Origin: Spiroplasma endosymbiont of Clivina fossor
Lineage (GTDB): Bacteria; Bacillota_I; Bacilli_A; Mycoplasmatales; Nriv7
Reading direction: 5' to 3'
DNA length: 64,000 nt
Assembly: GCF_964031115.1 (NCBI RefSeq)
Contig: NZ_OZ035006.1
Location: 372,001 to 436,000, forward strand
Part shown: in pieces, positions 53,205-63,610 of the stretch
Layout of the letters: the number at the start of each line of letters is the position of its first letter
How positions within the stretch are numbered: the first letter of the stretch is position 1
Translations under genes and position numbers: made by a program
Notes under the pieces: generated by a model
The model's database searches: none
What the model saw: only the letters and a program-made list of their open reading frames with translations
Told to the model about the DNA's origin: nothing

Positions 53205-53906
53205 ATTACTAAAAAAGAAAAAATATCACATCGCCTCAACATTTCCATTACTAGAAACCCAAAAATTAAGTTTAGGGCATATGGGATTATTAGACTTTGA
53301 TTATCCAGTATTGCCAGACAAAACCTTACTTTTGTGAGACGAAACCAATTTATTTTTAGAAGGAACTGATTGAGAAAAAAAATAATACCAAAAACGAAGA
53401 AACCGGTATCCAAGAGTATTTCGCTCTGGCACGCCATTTCGGTCATATTGTGTTAGCTAGTGGTCAAAGAGATAAACATATTTGAGTTAAAGTTCGTGAT
53501 ATTGCCAATAATGTGATTGTGGGAATTCGCAAAAAACCCGTTAATATTTTTCGCCCCTACTTAAAAGTCATTTATGGTACCTTTACGAGCATTGAAGAAT
53601 ATGAACGCTGACGAAACACCTTAATTGATGCGAAAAATAGCAAAAAAGGTCGCCGTATTAAATATCGTGATATTCCTGAACTCGATATTTATTTTTTTTA
53701 AACTAAAAATTCCTCTACCAATACTTAACACTTACAATTCTTTTTACCTAGCATTTTTAAGAGATTACTTAAATGCAAAAGTAAATCCTGATTATGAAGA
53801 CAAATACTATACTGACACAGCAATTGATTTAGAAGACTTAGAATACTTAAAAATGGATAAATTTAGCAAATTTTTAAGAAAAATGAAAGAAAAGGAATAA
53901 TAAAAA

Positions 53907-54077
53907 ATGGAAAATCTCGCAAAAATGGCCGACTTTCTCGCCCAAATGCTTTATAAAGTTTTTGATTTAATTTGAAGTTTAGAAGTGCCAGGAACAAATA
54001 TTCAACTAATATTTCCTTTATTCTTAACACTTGCTGTAGAATTTCTTATGGCAATTATTCTTGGATTTGGTAGTTAA
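53907..54077 (+). CDS. Plectrovirus 56-aa membrane protein (possibly prematurely stopped)
   Basis: MENLAKMADFLAQMLYKVFDL..., one C-terminal hydrophobic span (LIFPLFLTLAVEFLMAIILGF). After the TAA at 54075 the same frame stays open for another 37 codons (QVNLEKQRQYAVKNKGRLCVWGK...) to 54191, which would give a basic cytoplasmic tail of about 93 aa in total. A CAA to TAA change would explain this. Confidence 0.65.
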
Positions 54078-54241
54078 CAAGTTAATTTAGAAAAACAACG
54101 CCAGTATGCTGTTAAAAATAAGGGTCGTTTATGTGTGTGAGGAAAAGTTAAAAAACAAATAAAACCAATAAAAACAAAACAAGGTAACTAACAATCTTTA
54201 AACTAATTATTATTTTTATCTTAATAACTGTTCTTGGACTA

Positions 54242-54442
54242 TTGGCTGGTAGTCATTTTGAAACTTTAACGAACTATATTAGTGAAGGCCTTGCCAATTT
54301 CCAAAAGTTTATTACTAGCAATTTAACAATTTTAGAACTATTTAAACCAATGGCTCGGACATTTTCTCAACATCCAATCTTCACCATTCTTGGTGTCACT
54401 TGTGTACTGATTGCTTTATTTATTGTGATTAAAGGTAGATAA
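54242..54442 (+). CDS. Plectrovirus small membrane protein
   Basis: Frame ...LAGSHFETLTNYISEGL..., ending FTILGVTCVLIALFIVIKGR, with one C-terminal membrane span and an exposed N-terminal part. Upstream the frame is open to 54188 as a second hydrophobic stretch (FKLIIIFILITVLGLL), which looks like a signal or anchor, but no ATG is present. The TTG at 54242 is only one possible start, and a start near 54194 would suit the signal peptide better. Resembles a minor or major coat-type protein. Confidence 0.6.
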   Translation: MAGSHFETLTNYISEGLANFQKFITSNLTILELFKPMARTFSQHPIFTILGVTCVLIALFIVIKGR

Positions 54443-54446
54443 AAAA

Positions 54447-54674
54447 ATGAAAAAATGAACTAAAAAACAAGAATTAGAAACAGAGAATGACAAATTAAAA
54501 ATTGCTAATGTCATATTAGAAAATAGTGTTAATGCTCTTAAATACATAATAATGGAAAAAAATAAAGAAATTTTAGAACTAGAAAAGTGAAATACTATTC
54601 ATATTAATCAAAAATCGGACTTAATAATTGAAAACCAAAAATTAAAAATTTTTAAACACGAAAGGAGAATAAAA
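54447..54674 (+). CDS. Plectrovirus coiled-coil protein, in frame with the next gene
   Basis: MKKWTKKQELETENDKLKIANVILENS..., almost entirely coiled coil with regular L/I spacing. No stop codon separates it from the ATG at 54675, which has its own AAAGGAG. It may therefore be the N-terminal part of a 207-aa protein ending at 55070, or an independent product. Confidence 0.55.
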
Positions 54675-55070
54675 ATGAAAAAACTTTTAGGAAAATTATT
54701 TAAAAAAGATAATTCAAAAGAAAAAATGCCATTAAAATTAAGGATTAAAAATTCTTTTAAAAAGCAGTGGTTAAAAGTATTATTAAGTATCATTTTCATC
54801 TTTATAAGCTTATTAATTTGTGCATTAACAGTAATCGATACTAAATGAATAACCGGAACAAGTGACGAATTTAATAATTTTATGAATGAAGAAGAGATGG
54901 TTAAATTCTTTGGCAAGTTCAATAGTGGTATTATGCTTGCAGGAATATTTGTTTTTTGATGAGATGGAGCAATATATTTTGCAATTAAATTTGAAAAATT
55001 AATCCGCTTTATTATTCAAAAAATTAAAGCAAAAAGAGCCTTGAAAAATGAAATCAAACAAACTAATTAA
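54675..55070 (+). CDS. Plectrovirus membrane protein, 131 aa
   Basis: ATG 7 nt after AAAGGAG. Basic start MKKLLGKLFKKDNSKEK, span WLKVLLSIIFIFISLLICAL, an outside-type loop (DTKWITGTSDEFNNF), second span GIMLAGIFVFWWDGAIYF, and a basic tail KAKRALKNEIKQTN. Overlaps the next gene. Function unknown. Confidence 0.65.
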
Positions 55071-55293
55071 TTCTTTAAAAAAATATTGATGGAGAATTTT
55101 GCCTTACATTTTTATGATTATTATCTTTTTCATTCCATTTTTAAAATTGGAAATTAATGATTTGAAATTATTATATGAAAAATTTAAAACATTAATTTCA
55201 CTTATGATACTAGGATATTTAGATATATGCATTACAATAGCTGTAATTATAAATTGTGGTATTGAGTGACTTATTAAAAAAAATCAAAACTAA
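55048..55293 (+). CDS. Plectrovirus membrane protein, 81 aa
   Basis: MKSNKLINSLKKYWWRILPYIFMIIIFFIPFL-type start with one span, a short loop, and a second span (LMILGYLDICITIAVIINCGIEW). Starts 23 bp before the stop of the preceding gene in another frame. Function unknown. Confidence 0.6.
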
Positions 55294-55336
55294 AAGAACA
55301 ACGAAAAATAAAATATTTTAAAAAGGAGTGATAAAA

Positions 55337-56332
55337 ATGTTTATGAAAATATTTACTGTGATAATTATTAGTTTCAATAACATTTTTACCATTCCCCAAA
55401 ACATTAATAATGACAAGGCAACATCACAACTAATTAGAAATAAAAGACAAAGTGATAAAATTTATAATTTTGAAATCAGAAATCTAGAAAAAGTGAGGTT
55501 TTGAATTTCGAATTCAACAAATAATATTACACAAGTTCAAATAAATAAAATAGATAATAACAATCTAAATGAAAAATTACCAGAATTAAGAAATTTAGAA
55601 AACCTTAGTTTCTTATTTACACAAAAATTACAAAATAATCAGAGCAAACAAGATAAGATTAGACAACTAATAAATACAGACGGTCAAGAAACCGCCATGC
55701 GAAATACATGAGTAATTAATAAAAAAATAACAATTAAAGCACAAGGTACAAATTTAGATGACTGCAAATATGATAGTTTAGGAAATATTAGTCCTGCTTA
55801 TGATAATAATAAAATAGATTACATATTAAGAAATACAAATGATTTTGAAATTGAAATTGAAAAAGATAGCAACCGATATTGATTTACCAGAAATAACCAC
55901 CAAATTTGATGGTAACCACAAATACAGCGATGTTATTGATAACCTTGACTATTTAATGATTCACCGCGTGGCGATTTTGATAAATTTAATTACTCTTATC
56001 TCTATTGAACACCAGTATTTAATTTCATTGACACTTTAGAAAAAGGTTATTACAAAGAATTTACGATTAAAAATCACGGCTTTAAAGACGAGAGCTATTT
56101 TTATCATAAGACTTCAACTATTTTACCAAATTCAGAAATAATCGACCCTACAAATGCAACCAAAATTGAAGTTATAAAAAAATTAAAAAAAGACTTAATG
56201 AAGCAATTAACAATCTTGATGGCGTAAATAATGCAATTGAAGGCATTGACTATAATACAGAAATTAAAGATAATGACAACAATTACTTAGATGATGATAG
56301 GGCTACTTACTTTTGATTTAACAACAGACAAT
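55337..56332 (+). pseudogene. Plectrovirus adsorption/ORF1-like protein, frameshifted and cut by IS5
   Basis: Begins MFMKIFTVIIISFNNIFTIP (signal-like) after AAAAGGAGTGATAAAA. Open to about 55860 (NKRQSDKIYNFEIRNLEKV ... ITIKAQGTNLDDCKYDS), then continues in another frame as DIDLPEITTKFDG and YSDVIDNLDYL, then in a third as GDFDKFNYSYLYWTPVFNF and GYYKEFTIKNHGF. At least three frame changes occur before IS5 copy 14 ends it at 56333. Homologue of 26141-27769. Probably the large virion protein that contacts the host. Confidence 0.7.
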
Positions 56333-57400
56333 AGACTTCTTGCAAAATTAATTTAAAATATAATTGAATTGTTGTTTTTAATAAAAAGGTGGAATTTAAA
56401 TGAAATTTAAAAAAAATAATCAAATAAGTGATAAAAATTTTTTAAGATTAACTGGTATTAAACATACTACTTTTAATAAAATGCTAGAAATTTTAAAAAT
56501 AGAAGAATTAAAAAAGAGATTTCGTCGCGGAAGAACCAATAAATTATCATTAGAAAATCGTATTTTAATGACTTTAGAATATTGAAGAGAATATAGAACT
56601 TATTTTCATATTGCAAAAAGTTATGATATTAGTGAAAGTAGTTGTTATAGAAATATCAAATGAATTGAAGACACTTTAATAAAACACCCTAATTTTCAAC
56701 AACTTACTGGTCAAAAATCACTATTAAAAGATTATTTCAAAGATAAGACTGTTATAATTGATGTAACTGAAAGCCAAATCCAACGCCCAAAAAAAGACAA
56801 AAACAGCACTACTCAGGAAAAAAGAAAAAACACACAATAAAAACACAAGTTATAATTGAAAAAGATAGTAAAAAAATTATTAGTTCTGATTTTTCTTATG
56901 GTAAAAACCATGACTTTAAAATTTTAAAAGATTCAAAAATTAAATTTTTACCAGAAACAACTGTTTTAGTGGATTTAGGTTATCAAGGCATACAAAAAAT
57001 TAATCATAATGTTTTAATTCCTAAAAGAAAATCAAAGAAAAACCCTTTAAATAAAGAAGAAAAGCAAAATAATGAGCGAATTTCAAAAATGAGAATTGTT
57101 ATTGAAAATGTTTTTGCTATACTTAAAAAATTTAAAATTATTAGTGAAAAATATCGAAATCGTAGAAAAAGATTTGCTTTAAGATTTAATTTAATAGCTT
57201 CAATTTATAATTTACAACTATTAGTTTAAATATATTTGATAATTTAAAATTTCAGTCTTTTTTTATTGTAAATAATAATTTTTATTATGTTTTAATGACA
57301 AAATATTTGTAAAAATAATCTAAAAATTATTTTAATAACACTTTTATATTTATTTTAAATTTAAAAATTATAATTATCATATTAATTTTGCAAGAAGTCT
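56333..57400 (+). mobile_element. IS5-family element, copy 14
   Basis: Complete 1068-bp element. Flanks AAT (phage gene) and ATT (IS1595 half) do not match. Its right junction ATTGTTTTTGTAAACG is the same as that of copy 13 at 39494. Confidence 0.92.
56400..57229 (+). CDS. IS5-family transposase, -1 frameshift
   Basis: As 1533-2362; slip site kept. Confidence 0.88.
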
Positions 57401-58128
57401 ATTGTTTTTGTAAACGTTTGGTGTTTGTGGATTTAACATAAATATTGTTATTATTATCAATTGCCATTTGAATACAGCATTTAGTATTAGTTGCGAATGG
57501 GTCAAGGTGAATTCTTCGTGGATCAGTTTTATATTTGAAATTTCCTTTATGGATTTCTTTAATAAATGTTTCATCGATTTGGATTTTACCAGATAATTTT
57601 TTAAATTTTAATTGAGTATTTTCTAATTGTTTTGATTTCATTAATTTTTGACGATTATATCAAGCAGTTTTTAATGTAGTTTTAATAAAACGAGAAATTG
57701 TTTTACTAGATTGCCCCAGCAATGAAATTTGAATCAATAAATTTCATTGTTCATAATTTAAATGACTTCAATAAATAAAATGATTACGAAAAGCGTCAAA
57801 ACTTGCACGGCAATTTTTACATAAATATTTTTGTTTTCCTTCTGAATTATGTCCATTTTTAACGCAATGGTAAGATTCCATTTAGGGCATTTAATATCTT
57901 GCGCTCTAAATTTTTGATCAATTTCATTTAAACGTTTTTGTTTTTTTTTTTTTATTAATTCTGCTTGTTGTTTGACTTTTTCATAAAATTCTAAAAATTG
58001 ATCATCTGTTAAAGTATTTACTAGTTCTTGAATTATTTTTTCCATAATTATTATCCACCTCTATCATATTAAAAATATACCTAAAATTAAGTATATTCAA
58101 TAAATATCAAGAGTTTTCGACAAAATTA
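57401..58128 (-). mobile_element. IS1595-like A, 5' half, frameshifted
   Basis: Transposase from 58045 with an added AAA (KKKK) and a one-base loss at GATTCCATTTAGG in the zinc ribbon, so dead even before the truncation at 57401. The 5' repeat ends at 58128, next to the gapN promoter. Confidence 0.85.
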
Positions 58129-58163
58129 AAAATTAATTTTTCTGTTTTTAATTTTAAAAACGA

Positions 58164-58169
58164 TATAAT
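58164..58169 (+). promoter_or_regulatory. gapN -10 box
   Basis: TATAAT 20 bp before the ATG; the -35 region falls near the end of the IS1595 fragment (TTTTTCTG). Confidence 0.5.
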
Positions 58170-58188
58170 TATATTTAGAGGTGATAAA

Positions 58189-59619
58189 ATGGAAAAAGGT
58201 CAAGCATTAATTAATGGTAAGTTGCTTTCTTCTACAAATGTTATTGAAATTACGAGTCCAAACACATTAGAAGTAATTGGTAGTGTTCCTGCTCTTTCGT
58301 TAGAAAATATTAATGATGCGTTTTTGGCAGCTAAGAATGTTCAAAAGCAATGAGAAAGATTATTAATTAATGAAAGAATTAAGTTTATTGAACAATGAAA
58401 GCAGTTAATTATTGAAAATACTGATGCGCTTGCTAATTTGATGGTCTTAGAAATTGCTAAAGGTAAAAAAGCAGCTATTTCTGAAATTAATCGCACAATT
58501 GAATATATTGATTTTACTGTTAATGAAGCATATCGTATTTATCCTGAATCATATACGGGTGATGCTTTTAATGTGAAAAATAAGTTGGCAATTTTTTCGC
58601 GAGTTGCTAAAGGAGTTGTTTTAGCAATTTCACCTTTTAATTATCCTGTTAATTTATCGTTAGCAAAAATAATTCCGGCATTAATTATGGGAAATACAGT
58701 GGTTTTTAAACCAGCTTCACAAAGTTCTTTAACAGGATTATTTTTAGCTAAGTTAGCATTTGATGCTAATTTTCCTGCTGGTGTCATTAATGCTGTTACT
58801 GGTAAGGGCAGTGTTATTGGTGATAGTTTAGTAACCCATCCAGCAATTAATGTTATTTCTTTTACTGGTTCTGATGTTACAGGAAAACATATTACTAAGA
58901 TTACTAGCAAAGTGGATATTATTTTGGAATTAGGTGGTAAAGACCCAGCCATTGTTCTTAAAGACTGTGATCTCGCAATGACAGCTAAAAAAATTGTTAA
59001 AGGAGCATTTAGTTATTCAGGTCAAAGATGTACTGCTATTAAAAGAGTTTTAGTTGATAATACGATTGCTGATGAATTGGTATCTTTAATTAAAGTTGAA
59101 ACAGAAAAATTAACAGTTGGAAGTCCGAATGATAATGCTGATATTACCCCAATTATTGATATGAAAACAAGCGATATTCTTCAAAAATTAGTTGATGACG
59201 CGTTAGAAAAAAAGGCATCGTTAGTTTTAGGAAATACTAGAAAAAATAATTTGTGATATCCAACAATTATTGATAATGTTACTAAAGATATGGATATTGC
59301 TTGGATTGAACCATTTGGACCGGTGTTGCCAATTATCAGAGTAACATCAATTGATGATGAAGCGATTACGCTTGCAAATGGTTCTAAATATGGTTTGCAA
59401 GCATCAATTTTTACTAATGATATTGATATGGCGGTTAAAATTGCTAATCAATTAGATGTTGGTTCAATTAACATTAATGATGTTCCCCAACGCGGACCAG
59501 ATTATTTACCTTTTTTAGGAATTAAAGATTCAGGGATGGGCGTACAAGGGATTCGTGAAGCATTATTATCAATGACCCGACATAAAGGCATTGTTTTTAA
59601 CTGAAAGGCAGAAAAATAA
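58189..59619 (+). CDS. gapN: NADP-dependent glyceraldehyde-3-phosphate dehydrogenase
   Basis: 476 aa in code 4, the usual length. An aldehyde dehydrogenase that oxidises glyceraldehyde-3-phosphate to 3-phosphoglycerate and yields NADPH without ATP. In Mollicutes, which lack the oxidative pentose phosphate branch in many species, it is a main NADPH source. Motifs: ISPFNYPVNLSLAK, NTVVFKPASQS, SFTGSDVTGK, general base Glu in ILELGGKDPA (about 247), nucleophile Cys in SYSGQRCTAIKR (about 281), and EPFGPVLP. Start ATG after AGAGGTGATAAA. Single gene with its own terminator. Confidence 0.92.
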
Positions 59620-59650
59620 TAACAAGAAATTTAATAATGATATTGTTTTT

Positions 59651-59678
59651 AAAGTTAAGTATTTACTTAACTTTTTTT
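59651..59678 (+). terminator. gapN terminator
   Basis: AAGTTAAGT, loop ATTT, ACTTAACTT and T run. Confidence 0.85.
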
Positions 59679-59805
59679 GGATTTTTAATTTATAAAAATT
59701 AGATAAAACTCTTGCTTATTGATAGTAAAATATTTCATAATTTAATAACAGATAGTTATATTGTATTTTATTAACAGTTAACATCAGAAAAGATAATCTA
59801 AAAAT

Positions 59806-59982
59806 ATGAAAAATATTTATCAATTATTAAAAGTTTTTACACCACTTTTGTTTTTAGTTCTACCACTTTTAATTATTGTTAGTTGTAATTCTGAATATAA
59901 TATTGCCGAAGAAAAAAATAATAAAAAAATTGCTATGACCATTATTGAAGAAGATTTAAAAACAATGGAAAGTATTAAATAG
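59806..59982 (+). CDS. Short lipoprotein, probably a truncated remnant
   Basis: 58 aa. MKNIYQLLKVFTPLLFLVLPLLIIVSC with lipobox IVSC, then NSEYNIAEEKNNKK. The stop TAG comes early and an IS256 end follows 30 bp later, so this is probably only the start of a longer lipoprotein. No clear ribosome site. Confidence 0.5.
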   Translation: MKNIYQLLKVFTPLLFLVLPLLIIVSCNSEYNIAEEKNNKKIAMTIIEEDLKTMESIK

Positions 59983-60013
59983 CACAGCTTATTATCAGTT
60001 AATGAACCATAAA

Positions 60014-60158
60014 GGGGACTGTACAATTAACTGTGTCTCTAAGTAATTAACTTAAATTCACTCTGCTCTGCTTTGTTCTCAAATTTTATCATTAAATGTG
60101 AAATTGCATTACCTCAATTTTGAATTGGCATCGTTCAATATTTTAAAAACTATAAACC
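60014..60158 (-). mobile_element. IS256 3'-end remnant
   Basis: GGGGACTGTACAATTAACTG to GAATTGGCATCGTTCA, then an internal deletion of about 38 bp to ATATTTTAAAAACT. It contains a small extra CTGCTCTG repeat. Duplicated at 63098-63196. Confidence 0.82.
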
Positions 60159-60270
60159 ACTACCCAAAGAAAGATGGCTTTTTAGGATAACAAACATCCT
60201 TGAATAACTAAACAACTTTTTCATTTTTTATATTTTGTCAGAATAAAAACCAGTAATTTTAGTTAATTAC
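60159..60270. other. Unassigned spacer
   Basis: About 110 bp (AAAGAAAGATGGCTTTTTAG ...) with no ORF; repeated at 63197-63322. Nothing recognised. Confidence 0.4.
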
Positions 60271-60558
60271 GAGCCTGTCCAAAATTCTGTGTCTCGATAA
60301 TTCATTCTGAATTATACTTAAAAGAAGGAGAACAGAAAATGACAAAAAAAAAATAAAAAAAGAACCTGACGCAATTGATAAAGTTGTTGATTATTTTTTA
60401 GAAAATATTGATAATCCACAAGATTTATTTAAAGGCAATACTATTTTTCAGGAATTTACCAAAAAATTAACTGAACGAATGTTAAATACGGAAATTAAAG
60501 ATCATCTTGAAAGTGATGAGAATCATAATAAAAGAAATGGCAACACACAAAAAACTTT
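60271..60558 (+). mobile_element. IS256 5'-end fragment cut by IS1595
   Basis: Left end GAGCCTGTCCAAAATTC, then the first 70 or so transposase codons (MTKK start at 60338, A10 run shifts the frame), ended by an IS1595-like A element at 60559. Confidence 0.85.
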
Positions 60559-61697
60559 TAATTTTGTCGAAAACTCTTGATAAAATAAAAAAAATCATCA
60601 ACTTGATAATTTTAAAAGGCTTTTATGTAAAATTACTATTTTTACTTTAACTTTTTTATACATTAAAATATAATACCGCTGTTTGTTGGTTTGGAGTTAA
60701 ACCCTTATGTTGGTATTTTCATTTTCAGAGATTTAAATAATTTTGAATATTAGTAAAACCTAAACCATGATAATGAATTAAGGCTTCTTTAAGACTAGAT
60801 TGTAATTTACTGATTTTATTTAAGTTACGATAACTAGCTTCAGGATTAATTGTTGTTTTAGTTACACATAAAGTAGAATTTGTTTGTTTTGCTACTAAAA
60901 AATATAATTTTTGCATATCAGAAGTAATAATTGAATTTTCGTTAATTAATTCTTTGTTCATATTTTCAATAACTCATTGTTTTTGTAAACGTTTGGTGTT
61001 TGTGGATTTAACATAAATATTGTTATTATTATCAATTGCCATTTGAATACAGCATTTAGTATTAGTTGCGAATGGGTCAAGGTGAATTCTTCGTGGATCA
61101 GTTTTATATTTGAAATTTCCTTTATGAATTTCTTTAATAAATGTTTCATCGATTTGGATTTTACCAGATAATTTTTTAAATTTTAATTGGGTATTTTCTA
61201 ATTGTTTTGATTTCATTAATTTTTGACGATTATATCAAGCAGTTTTTAATGTAGTTTTAATAAAACGAGAAATTGTTTTACTAGATTGCCCCAGCAATGA
61301 AATTTGAATCAATAAATTTCATTGTTCATAATTTAAATGACTTCAATAAATAAAATGATTACGAAAAGCGTCAAAACTTGCACGGCAATTTTTACATAAA
61401 TATTTTTGTTTTCCTTCTGAATTATGTCCATTTTTAACGCAATGGTAAGATTCACATTTAGGGCATTTAATACCGTGCGCTCTAAATTTTTGATCAATTT
61501 CATTTAACCGTTTTTGTTTTTTTATTAATTCTGCTTGTTGTTTGACTTTTTCATAAAATTCTAAAAATTGATCATCTGTTAAAGTATTTACTAGTTCTTG
61601 AATTATTTTTTCCATAATTATTATCCACCTCTATCATATTAAAATATACCTAAAATTAAGTATATTCAATAAATATCAAGAGTTTTCGACAAAATTA
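60559..61697 (-). mobile_element. IS1595-like A, complete copy
   Basis: 1139 bp with both terminal repeats. It separates IS256 debris from unassigned sequence. Confidence 0.88.
60656..61615 (-). CDS. IS1595-like transposase (type A), intact
   Basis: 319 aa in code 4, same motifs as 5043-6002. A few substitutions: FRAHGIKC in place of FRAQGIKC before the zinc ribbon, LLKKF in the alternate frame, and silent changes. One of only two complete A genes in the window. Confidence 0.82.
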
Positions 61698-61815
61698 AAA
61701 AAAAATGAGTAAGTAAATATCTCAATTTATGTATCAACTTATATATGAATAATACAGATAACATATCTGTAAATAAATTGATTAAAAAATATTTTCGTGG
61801 TAGTAAAATGACATT

Positions 61816-62883
61816 AGACTTCTTGCAAAATTAATTTAAAATATAATTGAATTGTTGTTTTTAATAAAAAGGTGGAATTTAAATGAAATTTAAAAAAAAT
61901 AATCAAATAAGTGATAAAAATTTTTTAAGATTAACTGGTATTAAACATACTACTTTTAATAAAATGCTAGAAATTTTAAAAATAGAAGAATTAAAAAAGA
62001 GATTTCGTCGCGGAAGAACCAATAAATTATCATTAGAAAATCGTATTTTAATGACTTTAGAATATTGAAGAGAATATAGAACTTATTTTCATATTGCAAA
62101 AAGTTATGATATTAGTGAAAGTAGTTGTTATAGAAATATCAAATGAATTGAAGACACTTTAATAAAACACCCTAATTTTCAACAACTTACTGGTCAAAAA
62201 TCACTATTAAAAGATTATTTCAAAGATAAGACTGTTATAATTGATGTAACTGAAAGCCAAATCCAACGCCCAAAAAAAGACAAAAACAGCACTACTCAGG
62301 AAAAAAGAAAAAACACACAATAAAAACACAAGTTATAATTGAAAAAGATAGTAAAAAAATTATTAGTTCTGATTTTTCTTATGGTAAAAACCATGACTTT
62401 AAAATTTTAAAAGATTCAAAAATTAAATTTTTACCAGAAACAACTGTTTTAGTGGATTTAGGTTATCAAGGCATACAAAAAATTAATCATAATGTTTTAA
62501 TTCCTAAAAGAAAATCAAAGAAAAACCCTTTAAATAAAGAAGAAAAGCAAAATAATGAGCGAATTTCAAAAATGAGAATTGTTATTGAAAATGTTTTTGC
62601 TATACTTAAAAAATTTAAAATTATTAGTGAAAAATATCGAAATCGTAGAAAAAGATTTGCTTTAAGATTTAATTTAATAGCTTCAATTTATAATTTACAA
62701 CTATTAGTTTAAATATATTTGATAATTTAAAATTTCAGTCTTTTTTTATTGTAAATAATAATTTTTATTATGTTTTAATGACAAAATATTTGTAAAAATA
62801 ATCTAAAAATTATTTTAATAACACTTTTATATTTATTTTAAATTTAAAAATTATAATTATCATATTAATTTTGCAAGAAGTCT
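61816..62883 (+). mobile_element. IS5-family element, copy 15
   Basis: Complete 1068-bp element. Left flank ATT (GTAGTAAAATGACATT), right flank AAT inside another IS5; not a simple insertion. Confidence 0.92.
61883..62712 (+). CDS. IS5-family transposase, -1 frameshift
   Basis: As 1533-2362; slip site kept. Confidence 0.88.
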
Positions 62884-63096
62884 AATTTATTGGTTCTTCC
62901 GCGACGAAATCTCTTTTTTAATTCTTCTATTTTTAAAATTTCTAGCATTTTATTAAAAGTAGTATGTTTAATACCAGTTAATCTTAAAAAATTTTTATCA
63001 CTTATTTGATTATTTTTTTTAAATTTCATTTAAATTCCACCTTTTTATTAAAAACAACAATTCAATTATATTTTAAATTAATTTTGCAAGAAGTCT
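62884..63096 (-). mobile_element. IS5-family element, 5' fragment (copy 16)
   Basis: First about 49 codons of the transposase (ATG at 63029) with the promoter and left repeat. Copy 15 replaces the rest. Confidence 0.87.
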
Positions 63097-63610
63097 ATTA
63101 ACTTAAATTCACTCTGCTCTGCTTTGTTCTCAAATTTTATCATTAAATGTGAAATTGCATTACCTCAATTTTGAATTGGCATCGTTCAATATTTTAAAAA
63201 CTATAAACCACTACCCAAAGAAAGATGGCTTTTTAGGATAACAAACATCCTTGAATAACTAAACAACTTTTTCATTTTTTATATTTTGTCAGAATAAAAA
63301 CCAGTAATTTTAGTTAATTACGAGCCTGTCCAAAATTCTGTGTCTCGATAATTCATTCTGAATTATACTTAAAAGAAGGAGAACAGAAAATGACAAAAAA
63401 AAAAATAAAAAAAGAACCTGACGCAATTGATAAAGTTGTTGATTATTTTTTAGAAAATATTGATAATCCACAAGATTTATTTAAAGGCAATACTATTTTT
63501 CAGGAATTTACCAAAAAATTAACTGAACGAATGTTAAATACGGAAATTAAAGATCATCTTGAAAGTGATGAGAATCATAATAAAAGAAATGGCAACACAC
63601 AAAAAACTTT
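63097..63610 (+). mobile_element. IS256 debris, duplicate of 60045-60558
   Basis: Same order as the first copy: 3'-end remnant with the CTGCTCTG extra, spacer, then left end and transposase start. Here the start codon (63390) is in frame for 70 codons because the A run has 11 bases. Ended by IS1595-like A. Confidence 0.85.

Larger units (their letters stand above)
51541..53900 (+). pseudogene. Plectrovirus Zot/pI-like assembly ATPase, broken by IS256
   Basis: Starts MKFCKWIIEKNNHFIELN with a membrane segment (IVSYLFLAGCILIFLF). The frame would continue after one added A near 51756 into LNIVIGSLGTGKT (Walker A). IS256 is inserted at the last codons of the Walker A. The gene resumes at 53125 (KTAFLVYASKLL), has a 36-bp IS1595 scar at 53169, then HIASTFPLLETQ, LLLWDETNLFLEG (Walker B-like), HFGHIVLASGQRDKHIW and a C-terminal KYYTDTAIDLEDLEYL. 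Two further one-base shifts lie in A8 (53374) and T8 (53692). Zot-like ATPases extrude filamentous phage through the membrane. Confidence 0.8.

Noticed and set aside
59820-60026. Minus-strand ORF of 68 codons over the lipoprotein remnant
   Set aside because: The plus strand shows a signal peptide with lipobox in the same place; the minus frame has no ribosome site.
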